Made by a program: the position numbers and the translations under genes | In this document: positions 27,337 through 34,471 of the stretch, in pieces | How positions within the stretch are numbered: position 1 is the stretch's first letter | How the letters are laid out: each line of letters begins with the position of its first letter | From: CAVSUB01 sp963816725 | GTDB taxonomy: Bacteria; Acidobacteriota; Vicinamibacteria; Vicinamibacterales; 2-12-FULL-66-21 | DNA: 64,000 nucleotides | NCBI GenBank assembly: GCA_963816725.1 | Contig: CAWFMC010000008.1 | Location: forward strand, 248,001-312,000 | Reading direction: 5' to 3' | Notes under the pieces: model-generated | The model's database searches: none | The model's input: the letters and a program-made list of their open reading frames with translations, nothing else | What the model was told of the DNA's origin: nothing

Positions 27337-28356
27337 CTACTTGAGCCGATCGGAGAGCAGTGCGACGCTGAGCGCGTAGGTGTGCGCGCAGTTGTAGGCG
27401 AGGATGGCTTCGTAGTTGTCGTAGACCAGGAAGAAGCGCGTGCCGGCGCTGACGAGCGACGCGTTCGTCGTGCCGGCGGGCAGCGGCTTGTTGCCGAGCG
27501 CCCGGACCCCCTTCTTCTTCCACTCGGTGAGCGTGCGTGGCACGCTCATCACGCGTTCGGCGCGACAACCCTCCTCGCGTGCCGGTACCGACGTGACCAC
27601 GCTGCGCACGGCTTTCGGCACCAGCACCTCGCGGCCCCACGTGCTCCGCTCGGACCAGCCGTGCTCGCGAAGGTAATACGCCACCGAGGCGAACACGTCC
27701 GGCGGCGAGCTCCAGATGTCACGATGACCGTCGCCGTCGTAGTCCTGCGCGTATTTCAGGTAACTGGAGGGCATGAACTGGGGCTGGCCGAGGGCGCCGG
27801 CCCACGAGCCTTTCAGGCTGGCCAAATCTATGTCACCGCGATTGACGATCTCGAGCGCGGCGAAGAGCTCGGAACGGAAGAAGGTCGCGCGGCGCGGATC
27901 GTAGGCCAGCGTGGCCAGTGCCGGGATGGTCGGGCGAACGCCGGCGAAGCGGCCGAAATTGGATTCGAGCCCCCACACCGCGACCACGATCCGCGGCGAG
28001 ACGCCGTACTTCTTGCCGATCTCGGTGAGGAGGGTGCGCTGCCGGGTGTAGAGGTCTTGCGCCGTACGGATCAGCCGCGGCGTCAACCGGCGCTTCAGGT
28101 ACTGATCGAGCTGCAGGGTGAACTCGGCCTGCGAGCGATCGCGCTCGAGGATCGTCTCGACCGGCTCTTCGACGTCGGCGAGCGCCGCGTCGACGATCTC
28201 CGGCCGGATGCCGCGCGAGAGCGCTTCGGTCCTCAGCGCCGCCAGCCATTCGCTGAACGGCGGCGGGAGTGGCGGGACGGGCGCGATGTCCTGCGCTGAC
28301 GCGATCAACACGCCGGCGACGAGCACCGTCGCGATCGCGAGCAACAGCCGGCGCAT
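27337..28356 (-). CDS. Lytic murein transglycosylase (MltB-like)
   Basis: 339 residues from ATG 28356, with a signal peptide (MRRLLLAIATVLVAGVLIAS, cut near AQDIAPV). The SLT/MltB fold is shown by VVAVWGLESNFGRFAGVRP, which carries the catalytic Glu, by ALATLAYDPRRATFFRSELF, and by GSWAGALGQPQFMPSSYLKY and DYDGDGHRDIWSSPPDVFAS. It cleaves peptidoglycan glycan strands with formation of 1,6-anhydro-MurNAc. No lipobox is evident, so it is likely a soluble periplasmic form. Its 5' leader begins within a heptameric repeat array. Confidence 0.93.
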   Translation of the reverse strand: MRRLLLAIATVLVAGVLIASAQDIAPVPPLPPPFSEWLAALRTEALSRGIRPEIVDAALADVEEPVETILERDRSQAEFTLQLDQYLKRRLTPRLIRTAQDLYTRQRTLLTEIGKKYGVSPRIVVAVWGLESNFGRFAGVRPTIPALATLAYDPRRATFFRSELFAALEIVNRGDIDLASLKGSWAGALGQPQFMPSSYLKYAQDYDGDGHRDIWSSPPDVFASVAYYLREHGWSERSTWGREVLVPKAVRSVVTSVPAREEGCRAERVMSVPRTLTEWKKKGVRALGNKPLPAGTTNASLVSAGTRFFLVYDNYEAILAYNCAHTYALSVALLSDRLK

Positions 28357-28379
28357 GGGTGATGGTAGCACTCCGGGAT

Positions 28380-28496
28380 CGGGGACCAGGGACCAGGGAC
28401 CAGGGTGGTTCAAGGTTCAGGATTCAGGGTTCAGGGTTCCAGGTTCAGGGACGTGCGCCCCGAGCAATTTCCCCAGGTCCCGGGTCCCCGGTCCCG
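28380..28496. repeat. Composite heptameric repeat: GGGACCA, GGTTCAG and GGTCCCG arrays
   Basis: Three successive 7-bp-period arrays fill most of the gap before the transglycosylase start. They are GGGACCA three times (from about 28382), a GGTTCAR array of about six units (GGTTCAA, GGTTCAG, GATTCAG, GGTTCAG, GGTTCCA, GGTTCAG), and GGTCCCG about four times (to about 28496). The last unit is also found at 62756. The array starts about 25 bp upstream of the mltB-like ATG. Confidence 0.82.
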
Positions 28497-28510
28497 GGTC
28501 CCGAGTTGCG

Positions 28511-31282
28511 TCAGTCCCCTGACGCCCACGCCAGCAGCTGGATCCACGAGCGGTACGGACGGCCGGTGGCGCGGGTCATGCCGATCTCGCAGGTTCGGCT
28601 ACTCGAGTAATGGCCGTCGGCGGGGACGGCGCGGACCTCCGCGGCGGGAATGCGGGTGGCGGACTCGGTCAGCTCCGGGAACAGGAAACCGCGGTCGCCG
28701 GCAAAGCCGCAACAGCCCGAGGAGGGCGGGACGAAGACGCGATGGCTGCATGCCGCGGCGAGGGCCGACAGGTGCGGCGCGTTGCCCATCTTCACGAGCG
28801 AGCACACCGGGTGCAGCACGACCGACGCGGCCCGCCGCCGCAGCGGCAGCGCGGGCACCACGCTGGTGCGGAAGTATTCGACCGCGTCGAGGAGGCGCAT
28901 CCGCGCCACGCGGGCGCGGTTCTCGTCGCTCAAGCCGTCCGCGTGCGTGAGCGCGTAGGCGCACGGACTGGTGTCGATGACGACCGGCAGCGCACCCTGC
29001 TGCGACGCGCCCCATAGCGTGTCGATCGTCGCGTTCGCGGCAATCGCCTGTGCCTCCTGGTAACCCTTGGAACTGAACGGCATGCCGCAGCAGTGCTGCT
29101 CGATGCCGGAAGGAATGTGCAGGGCCACGCCGGCCCGCGCGGCGACCGCGATCATGGCCGCCGGGACAGAGGCATCCAGCGGCTCACCCGGTTCGGGGCC
29201 CATCGTCCGGCTGACGCAGGATGGGAAGAGGATGGCCGCCGCACCGGCCGCTCGCGTCTCCGGCAGCGGGCCGGCAGGCGCAGGGAGATCGGCGCCGAAT
29301 CCGGGCCCGCGGCCCGCGGCCAGGCGCCGCAGCGGACCGGCCATCCGTGACGCACGCAGCGACGTCCTGACCAGCCGTTGGGTGGTTGCGAAGTGTGTGG
29401 CCGCCGTCGCGGCGACCCGCCGTGCCGCCGGTGACGCCATCGAGGCACGCAGACGTTTCGTCAGCCGGCCCGTGTCGATCGAGACCGGGCACGCCAGTGC
29501 GCAGAGACCATCGGTCGCGCAGGTATCGAGGGCATCGTACTGGTAGGCCTCGCGGAGGGCCGCGACGTCCGCGCCGGGCCGCTCCATCGCCCGGCGGACG
29601 ACGATCCGCTGCCGCGGGGTCAGCGTGAGATCGCGGCTCGGGCAGAGCGACTCGCAGAAGCCGCACTCGATGCACTTGTCGACTTCCGCCTCGACTTCGG
29701 GCAGCGACTTGAGATCCTTGATGTGGGCCTCGGGATCGTGGTTGACGAGGACGCCGGGGTTGAGGAGTCCCTGCGGATCGACCAGCGACTTCACGCGGAC
29801 CATGATGTCGAACGCCGCGCCGCCCCACTCGGCCTCGACGAAGGGGGCCATGTTCCGTCCGGTGCCGTGCTCGGCTTTCAACGACCCGTCGTACTTCCCG
29901 ACCACCATCTCCACGAGATCGCGATTGAACGCCTCGTACTGCCTGATCGCGGCCTCGTCATTGAACGACTGCGAGATGACGAAGTGGAGGTTGCCGTCCT
30001 TGGCATGCCCGAAGATGATGCCGTCTTCGTAGCCGTGCGTGCGGAAGAGCGCCTGCAGATCCAGCGCGGCGGGCGCGAGCACGTCCGGGGGCACGGCGAT
30101 GTCCTCGAAAATCACGCTGGTGCCACGCTTGCGGACCGCGCCAACGGCCGGGAACATGCCCTTGCGCACTTTCCACAACCGCGCCTGCTGCGCCGGATCG
30201 CTGGTGAACTCGGGCGGCGCGACCAGCTCCAGCCTCGCCGACACCGCGTCAGCGGCGGCGCGCAGGGTGTCGAGCGGTGTGCCCGCCGGCGCCTGGAATT
30301 CGACGAGAATCCCGGCCGCGTCGGGTGCGAGCGTCGCGAGCAATGCAGGTACGCCCGGCATCGCCTGCACCGACCTGAGCGCGGCCCGATCCATCAGCTC
30401 GATCGCCGCGGCGCCCGCCCTCGTCAACGGCACAACCGCTTCGGCCGCGATCTCGATGTGACGGAAGAACAGCAGGCCGGTGTACTTCACCGGCAGGTCA
30501 GGGACGGTGTGGAGCACGGCCTCGGCGAGGAACGCGAGCGTCCCCTCGGATCCGATGAGCAGATGCCGGAGCATCTCGAGCGGGGAGTCGTAGTCCAGGA
30601 ACGCGTTCAGCGAATACCCGATCGTGTTCTTGATCCGGTACTTCTTCCGGATCCGTTCGACCAGTGCCGGCTGCCGCCGCACGTCGTCTCGCAGCGCGAT
30701 GAGACCGGCGGCGAGGCCAGGCTGGTCGCACTCGAATCGAGCCGCGGCACCAGGCGCTGACGTGTCGACCACCGCGCCCGACGGCAGCACGAACACCAGC
30801 GAGTCCAGCGTGTGATAGCTGTTCTGTGCGACGCCGCAGCACATCCCGCTCGAGTTGTTCGACAGGATGCCGCCCATCATGCACGCGTCGATCGAGGCCG
30901 GGTCCGGGCCGATGCGGCTCCCGAAGGCGGCGAGCGTGCGATTGACCTTGCCGCCGATCGCCCCCGGCTGCACCCGCACCCGCTTGCCGCCATCCAGGGG
31001 CTCGATCCCCCGCCACCCATGGCCCAGGTCCACCAGCAGGCCGTCGGTGATCGCCTGCCCCGACAGACTGGTACCCGCGGCGCGAAACGTCATCGGGATG
31101 CGCAGGCGGTGCGAGAGCGCGAAGATCTCGCGCACCTCGTCAACGGACTCCGGACGCAGCACCGCCCGCGGCACGAGCCGGTAAAAACTGGCGTCGGACG
31201 CGTAAGCGGCAACATCGATCGGACGGTCGAGGATGCGCCCGGGAGGAAGGATCCGTTCAAGCTCGGGTCGAAGAGGGGTCAC
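28511..31282 (-). CDS. FAD-linked oxidase fused to Fe-S/CCG reductase module (D-2-hydroxyacid dehydrogenase type)
   Basis: 923 residues from GTG 31282, which has GGAG 5 bp upstream; GTG 31312 is an alternative. Order: PCMH FAD-binding domain (MTFRAAGTSLSGQAITDGL, MMGGILSNNSSGMCCG), FAD-oxidase C-terminal domain (GIIFGHAKDGNLHFVISQSF-like HAKDGNLHF; AEHGTGRNMAPFVE), two 4Fe-4S clusters (CIECGFCESLCPS, CATDGLCALACP), then CCG domains (HCCGMPFSSKG, GCCGFAGDRG). It matches the fused YdiJ/D-lactate or D-2-hydroxyglutarate dehydrogenases that pass electrons to the quinone pool. It is the last gene of the cyclophilin-sigma-kinase operon. Confidence 0.9.
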   Translation of the reverse strand: MTPLRPELERILPPGRILDRPIDVAAYASDASFYRLVPRAVLRPESVDEVREIFALSHRLRIPMTFRAAGTSLSGQAITDGLLVDLGHGWRGIEPLDGGKRVRVQPGAIGGKVNRTLAAFGSRIGPDPASIDACMMGGILSNNSSGMCCGVAQNSYHTLDSLVFVLPSGAVVDTSAPGAAARFECDQPGLAAGLIALRDDVRRQPALVERIRKKYRIKNTIGYSLNAFLDYDSPLEMLRHLLIGSEGTLAFLAEAVLHTVPDLPVKYTGLLFFRHIEIAAEAVVPLTRAGAAAIELMDRAALRSVQAMPGVPALLATLAPDAAGILVEFQAPAGTPLDTLRAAADAVSARLELVAPPEFTSDPAQQARLWKVRKGMFPAVGAVRKRGTSVIFEDIAVPPDVLAPAALDLQALFRTHGYEDGIIFGHAKDGNLHFVISQSFNDEAAIRQYEAFNRDLVEMVVGKYDGSLKAEHGTGRNMAPFVEAEWGGAAFDIMVRVKSLVDPQGLLNPGVLVNHDPEAHIKDLKSLPEVEAEVDKCIECGFCESLCPSRDLTLTPRQRIVVRRAMERPGADVAALREAYQYDALDTCATDGLCALACPVSIDTGRLTKRLRASMASPAARRVAATAATHFATTQRLVRTSLRASRMAGPLRRLAAGRGPGFGADLPAPAGPLPETRAAGAAAILFPSCVSRTMGPEPGEPLDASVPAAMIAVAARAGVALHIPSGIEQHCCGMPFSSKGYQEAQAIAANATIDTLWGASQQGALPVVIDTSPCAYALTHADGLSDENRARVARMRLLDAVEYFRTSVVPALPLRRRAASVVLHPVCSLVKMGNAPHLSALAAACSHRVFVPPSSGCCGFAGDRGFLFPELTESATRIPAAEVRAVPADGHYSSSRTCEIGMTRATGRPYRSWIQLLAWASGD

Positions 31283-31315
31283 GCTGGCTCCATCACCGTT
31301 TCGGGTTCGCACCTC

Positions 31316-32821
31316 TCATCTCATCACATCACGTTCACGCGCGAGCCCGGCACCACGCGTGGTGGCCGGCTCGATGATGGCGAGCGACGCGACCAGCACG
31401 AGCGCGACGCTCAGCAGCGGTGCCGCGGTGATATCGGCATCCGCGCCGAGGTGCAGCGCCGATCCCAGCAGTACGCCAGCGAGCATCACCTCGGCCGCGG
31501 CGATCCACGGAAACAGCCGGCCCCGATGTGCCGCCAGCTGCGAGGAGTGTACCCGCGACGTGAACAGCAGGTTGAGCCTGAGCGTCACCGCGATCGTCGC
31601 CACGGCGAGCACGCCAAGGAAGATCCATCGGCCATAGGGCGGACCCATCGCGCGGCGAATCAACAAGGCCAGCACAGGTGTGGCCGCGTCGACAATCGCC
31701 AGAGACGTCTGGTGGAACTGCCACCACCACAAGGCCGCCGTGCCCGGCGTCGGCGGCACGAGCAAGGCGGGCCCCGTCGCTGCCGTGAGCCGTCGCAGAT
31801 CCGCGACCAGCGCGGCGGCCGAGCCGTAGCGGTCCGCCGGGGCAGCACGCAGGCAGCGGATGACGATCGCGTCCAGCCCGGCCAGCGCCTTGCCCGGCAG
31901 CACCGCCCGCCCTTCCATGATCGCCGACATGTTCGAGAGGGCCAGGGCGGGGTCCGCGCCGAACGGATGCTCGCCGCTCGCCAGCTCCCAGGCCACCACG
32001 CCGAACGAAAACAGGTCGGCTCGCGCGTCCACCGCGCCACCTCCGAGCTGCTCCGGGGCCATGTAGCCCGGCGTCCCGAGCGCGACGCCGTCCTGCGTGA
32101 GCCGCGTCATCGACGGTGCGTCTGGCGAGGGCTCCCAGCGTGCCAGCCCGAAGTCGAGCACCTTGATCTGCCCATCGTCGCGCCGCATCACGTTCTCCGG
32201 CTTGAGATCTCGATGGACGATGCCGATCCGGTGCGCGGCGTCGAGCGCGCCGGCGATGTCGAGCAGCGTGGGAACGAGCCGCGATGGCGGCAGAGGGCCG
32301 TCGCCCAGCTCCTCACGCAGCGTCCGCCCGCGCACCAGCTCGCCAACGATGTAGAGGCCGTCCGCCGTTTCCTCGAGCGTGTAGATGGTGGCGATGGCGG
32401 GATGCGACAGGGCCGCCGCGGCGCGCGCTTCACGGGTCAGCCGCGCCCGGCGCGCGGGATCGCGGGTGTACTCGGGAGGCAGCGCCTTGATGGCTACCAT
32501 GCGCCCGAGCCGTTGATCCTCCGCCGCGTAGACCACACCCATCCCACCGCGGCCGATTTCCTCGGCGATCCGGTAACTGCCGATCTGGCGTCCGATGACC
32601 GGGGAGGGATCGTCCAGCAGCAGCTCGGGCGCGGCAGCCCACACCGGCGCGTCCATGAACTCGCCCGCGCGCTCGTGGCTCGCGAGCAGCGACCGCACCT
32701 CACGGGCCATCCCCCCATCGTCCGCCTCGATCGCGGCGAGGCGCCGCTCGCGTTCAGCGGGCGATGCGTCGAGGAGCTCGTGAAAGAGCTGGTTGATGTC
32801 GCGCCAGCGCGAGGGATTCAC
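31316..32821 (-). CDS. Serine/threonine protein kinase with C-terminal membrane domain
   Basis: 501 residues from GTG 32821, whose GTGA overlaps the sigma-factor stop. A short N-terminal region (VNPSRWRDINQLFHELLDAS) precedes a complete Hanks kinase: glycine loop IGRGGMGVVYAAED, Lys112 in VAIKAL, HRDLKPEN near residue 200, DFG in LDFGLARWEP, and the GTPGYMAPEQ activation segment. The C-terminus has about four hydrophobic helices (for example WIFLGVLAVATIAVTL). The N-terminal helical segment is a hallmark of acidobacterial kinases encoded beside ECF sigma factors. Likely operon: cyclophilin, ECF sigma, kinase, oxidoreductase. Confidence 0.92.
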   Translation of the reverse strand: MNPSRWRDINQLFHELLDASPAERERRLAAIEADDGGMAREVRSLLASHERAGEFMDAPVWAAAPELLLDDPSPVIGRQIGSYRIAEEIGRGGMGVVYAAEDQRLGRMVAIKALPPEYTRDPARRARLTREARAAAALSHPAIATIYTLEETADGLYIVGELVRGRTLREELGDGPLPPSRLVPTLLDIAGALDAAHRIGIVHRDLKPENVMRRDDGQIKVLDFGLARWEPSPDAPSMTRLTQDGVALGTPGYMAPEQLGGGAVDARADLFSFGVVAWELASGEHPFGADPALALSNMSAIMEGRAVLPGKALAGLDAIVIRCLRAAPADRYGSAAALVADLRRLTAATGPALLVPPTPGTAALWWWQFHQTSLAIVDAATPVLALLIRRAMGPPYGRWIFLGVLAVATIAVTLRLNLLFTSRVHSSQLAAHRGRLFPWIAAAEVMLAGVLLGSALHLGADADITAAPLLSVALVLVASLAIIEPATTRGAGLARERDVMR

Positions 32822-33345
32822 GCCGAGAGCTCGCGGGCGAGCCACGCGCGCGCGATGGTCCAGTGCCGCTTGACCGTCGCGGCGGAGATGTTCATCGCCT
32901 CGGCGGCCTCCTCGATCGTCAAGCCGCCGAAGAACCGCAGCTCCACGAGCCGCGCCTGCTCGGGATCGATCGCCTCGAGCCGCTGCAGAGCCTCGTCCAA
33001 GGCGAGGAGATCGATGTGCGGACTGTCGGCAGCGAGCAGACCCTCGTCGAGCGTGACGCGGGCCTGGACGCCGCCACGCTTCAGGGCGCCGCGGGCCCGT
33101 GCCCGTTCGATGAGGATCTGGCGCATCGAGTGCGCGGCGATGGCGCAGAAGTGCGCCCGGTTCTGCCAGCGGTCCGGCTTGTCTTTGAGCAGCCGCAGGT
33201 AGGCTTCGTGGACCAGCGCGGTCGCCTGGATGGTCTGTCCGGGACGCTCGCGGCGCAGGTAAGCGGCCGCGAGCCTCCGGAGCTCGTCGTAGACGAGCGG
33301 CAGCAGCGCGTTGACCGCGGGGTCCGGCTGCCGGCCTGTCGTCAT
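32818..33345 (-). CDS. ECF-type RNA polymerase sigma factor (acidobacterial/planctomycete type)
   Basis: 175 residues with sigma region 2 (LVYDELRRLAAAYLRRERPG, QATALVHEAYLRLLKDKP) and region 4 (LVELRFFGGLTIEEAAEAMN, ISAATVKRHWTIARAWL). The QTIQATALVHEAYLRL motif is typical of the ECF group found with serine/threonine kinases. The start ATG overlaps the cyclophilin stop (TAATG at 33345) and the stop overlaps the kinase start (GTGA). No anti-sigma gene is present, so the kinase may regulate it by phosphorylation, as known for this type of pair elsewhere. Confidence 0.93.
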   Translation of the reverse strand: MTTGRQPDPAVNALLPLVYDELRRLAAAYLRRERPGQTIQATALVHEAYLRLLKDKPDRWQNRAHFCAIAAHSMRQILIERARARGALKRGGVQARVTLDEGLLAADSPHIDLLALDEALQRLEAIDPEQARLVELRFFGGLTIEEAAEAMNISAATVKRHWTIARAWLARELSA

Positions 33346-33866
33346 TACTCCACTCGTTCGATCGTGACCTTGTTCATGACCACCGGGGACACCGGGCGAT
33401 CCTGCCGGCCGGTGGGAACCCCGCCGATCCGGCGCACGACGTCCAGCCCTTCGACGACCGCGCCGAACACGGAGTGGCGCCGATCGAGGTGCGGCGTCGG
33501 CCCAAGGGTGATGAAGAACTGACTGCCGTTGCTGTTCGGACCGGAGTTGGCCATCGACAGGATGCCGGCGCGATCGTGGCGCAGCGAGGGGTGGAACTCG
33601 TCGGCGAACTGGTAGCCCGGGCCGCCGGTTCCCTGACCGAGGCGGTCGCCCCCCTGGATCATGAAGCCGTTGATGATCCGGTGGAAGACCACGCCGTCAT
33701 AGAACGGCGCCTTCTTCTTCTCGCCGGTCACCGGGTCCTTCCACTCCTTCGTCCCCTCGGCCAGTCCGACGAAGTTGGCGACGGTCTGCGGCGCCTCCTT
33801 CTCGAACAGCTGGATGGTGAAGCGACCCTCGGTGGTGTCGAAGTGCGCGTAGACGCCAGGTTCCAT
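33345..33866 (-). CDS. Cyclophilin-type peptidyl-prolyl isomerase
   Basis: 173 residues with the cyclophilin core: FTIQLFEKEAPQTVANFVGL, FYDGVVFHRIINGFMIQGGD with the catalytic Arg in FHRII, GILSMANSGPNSNGSQFFIT and HSVFGAVVEGLDVV. No signal peptide is present, so it acts in the cytoplasm. It catalyses cis-trans isomerisation of Xaa-Pro bonds. It is the first gene of a tightly packed operon with an ECF sigma factor. Confidence 0.95.
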   Translation of the reverse strand: MEPGVYAHFDTTEGRFTIQLFEKEAPQTVANFVGLAEGTKEWKDPVTGEKKKAPFYDGVVFHRIINGFMIQGGDRLGQGTGGPGYQFADEFHPSLRHDRAGILSMANSGPNSNGSQFFITLGPTPHLDRRHSVFGAVVEGLDVVRRIGGVPTGRQDRPVSPVVMNKVTIERVE

Positions 33867-33975
33867 AAGCTCCTTTTACCGGATGAGATGTGGGCTGAGA
33901 TTATAGCCAACAAACGCGCGGTCGCTCCCGTCTACCGAGCGGCGAACGCCGATGCCTGAGCCGGCCTCATCACGC

Positions 33976-34023
33976 CTTCGTACGAAGATCTTCGTTGACA
34001 TTACGAAGTCGTTCGTAGATAGT
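33976..34023 (+). promoter_or_regulatory. blaI-2 promoter with ACGAA/TTCGT operators
   Basis: TTGACA (33995-34000), a 17-bp spacer and GATAGT (34018-34023) form the promoter. CTTCGTACGAAG (33976-33987) is a perfect 12-bp palindrome just upstream. A second near-palindrome ACGAAGTCGTTCGT (34003-34016) fills the spacer. The repeated TTCGT/ACGAA half-sites are probable BlaI targets. The expected transcription start, about 34030, is one base before the ATG at 34031, so the mRNA should be leaderless. Confidence 0.78.
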
Positions 34024-34030
34024 GTCCCGC

Positions 34031-34471
34031 ATGCCGAAATTGACCCTGCCGCGGCCGACCGACGGCGAGCTGGCCATCCTGCGAGTGTTGTGGGCGCGTG
34101 GCCCGAGCACGGTGCGGCAGGTGCACGACGTGTTGTCCCGGGATCGTCCCGGAGCCTACACCACGACCTTGAAGCTGCTCCAGATCATGACGGAAAAGGG
34201 TCTCGTTCGCCGAGACGACGCGGATCGGTCGCACGTGTATACGTCGCGGATGACCGAAGGGCAGACCCAGCGCCAGCTGGTCGGAGACCTGCTCGATCGG
34301 GCGTTCGGCGGCTCGGCTTCCAAGCTCGTGATGCAGGCCCTCGCGGCACGTCGCGCGACCCCCGAGGAGCTCGGCGAGATTCGCCGTGTGCTCAACGAGC
34401 GTCGCCCCGGGGACGGCACCAAGGGCGGCCGTCCCGGCGGCGAGAACCGCCAGCCAGGAGGAAGACGATGA
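34031..34471 (+). CDS. BlaI/MecI/CopY-family repressor (pair 2)
   Basis: 146 residues from ATG 34031 (MPKLTLPRPTDGELAILRVL). It has a BlaI winged helix (GPSTVRQVHDVLSRD, YTTTLKLLQIMTEKGLVRRD) and a dimerisation tail, with a basic Gly-rich extension (KGGRPGGENRQPGGRR) that pair 1 lacks. The start codon sits at the predicted transcription start. Its stop overlaps the M56 start as ATGA (34468-34471), so the pair is translationally coupled. Confidence 0.93.
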   Translation: MPKLTLPRPTDGELAILRVLWARGPSTVRQVHDVLSRDRPGAYTTTLKLLQIMTEKGLVRRDDADRSHVYTSRMTEGQTQRQLVGDLLDRAFGGSASKLVMQALAARRATPEELGEIRRVLNERRPGDGTKGGRPGGENRQPGGRR

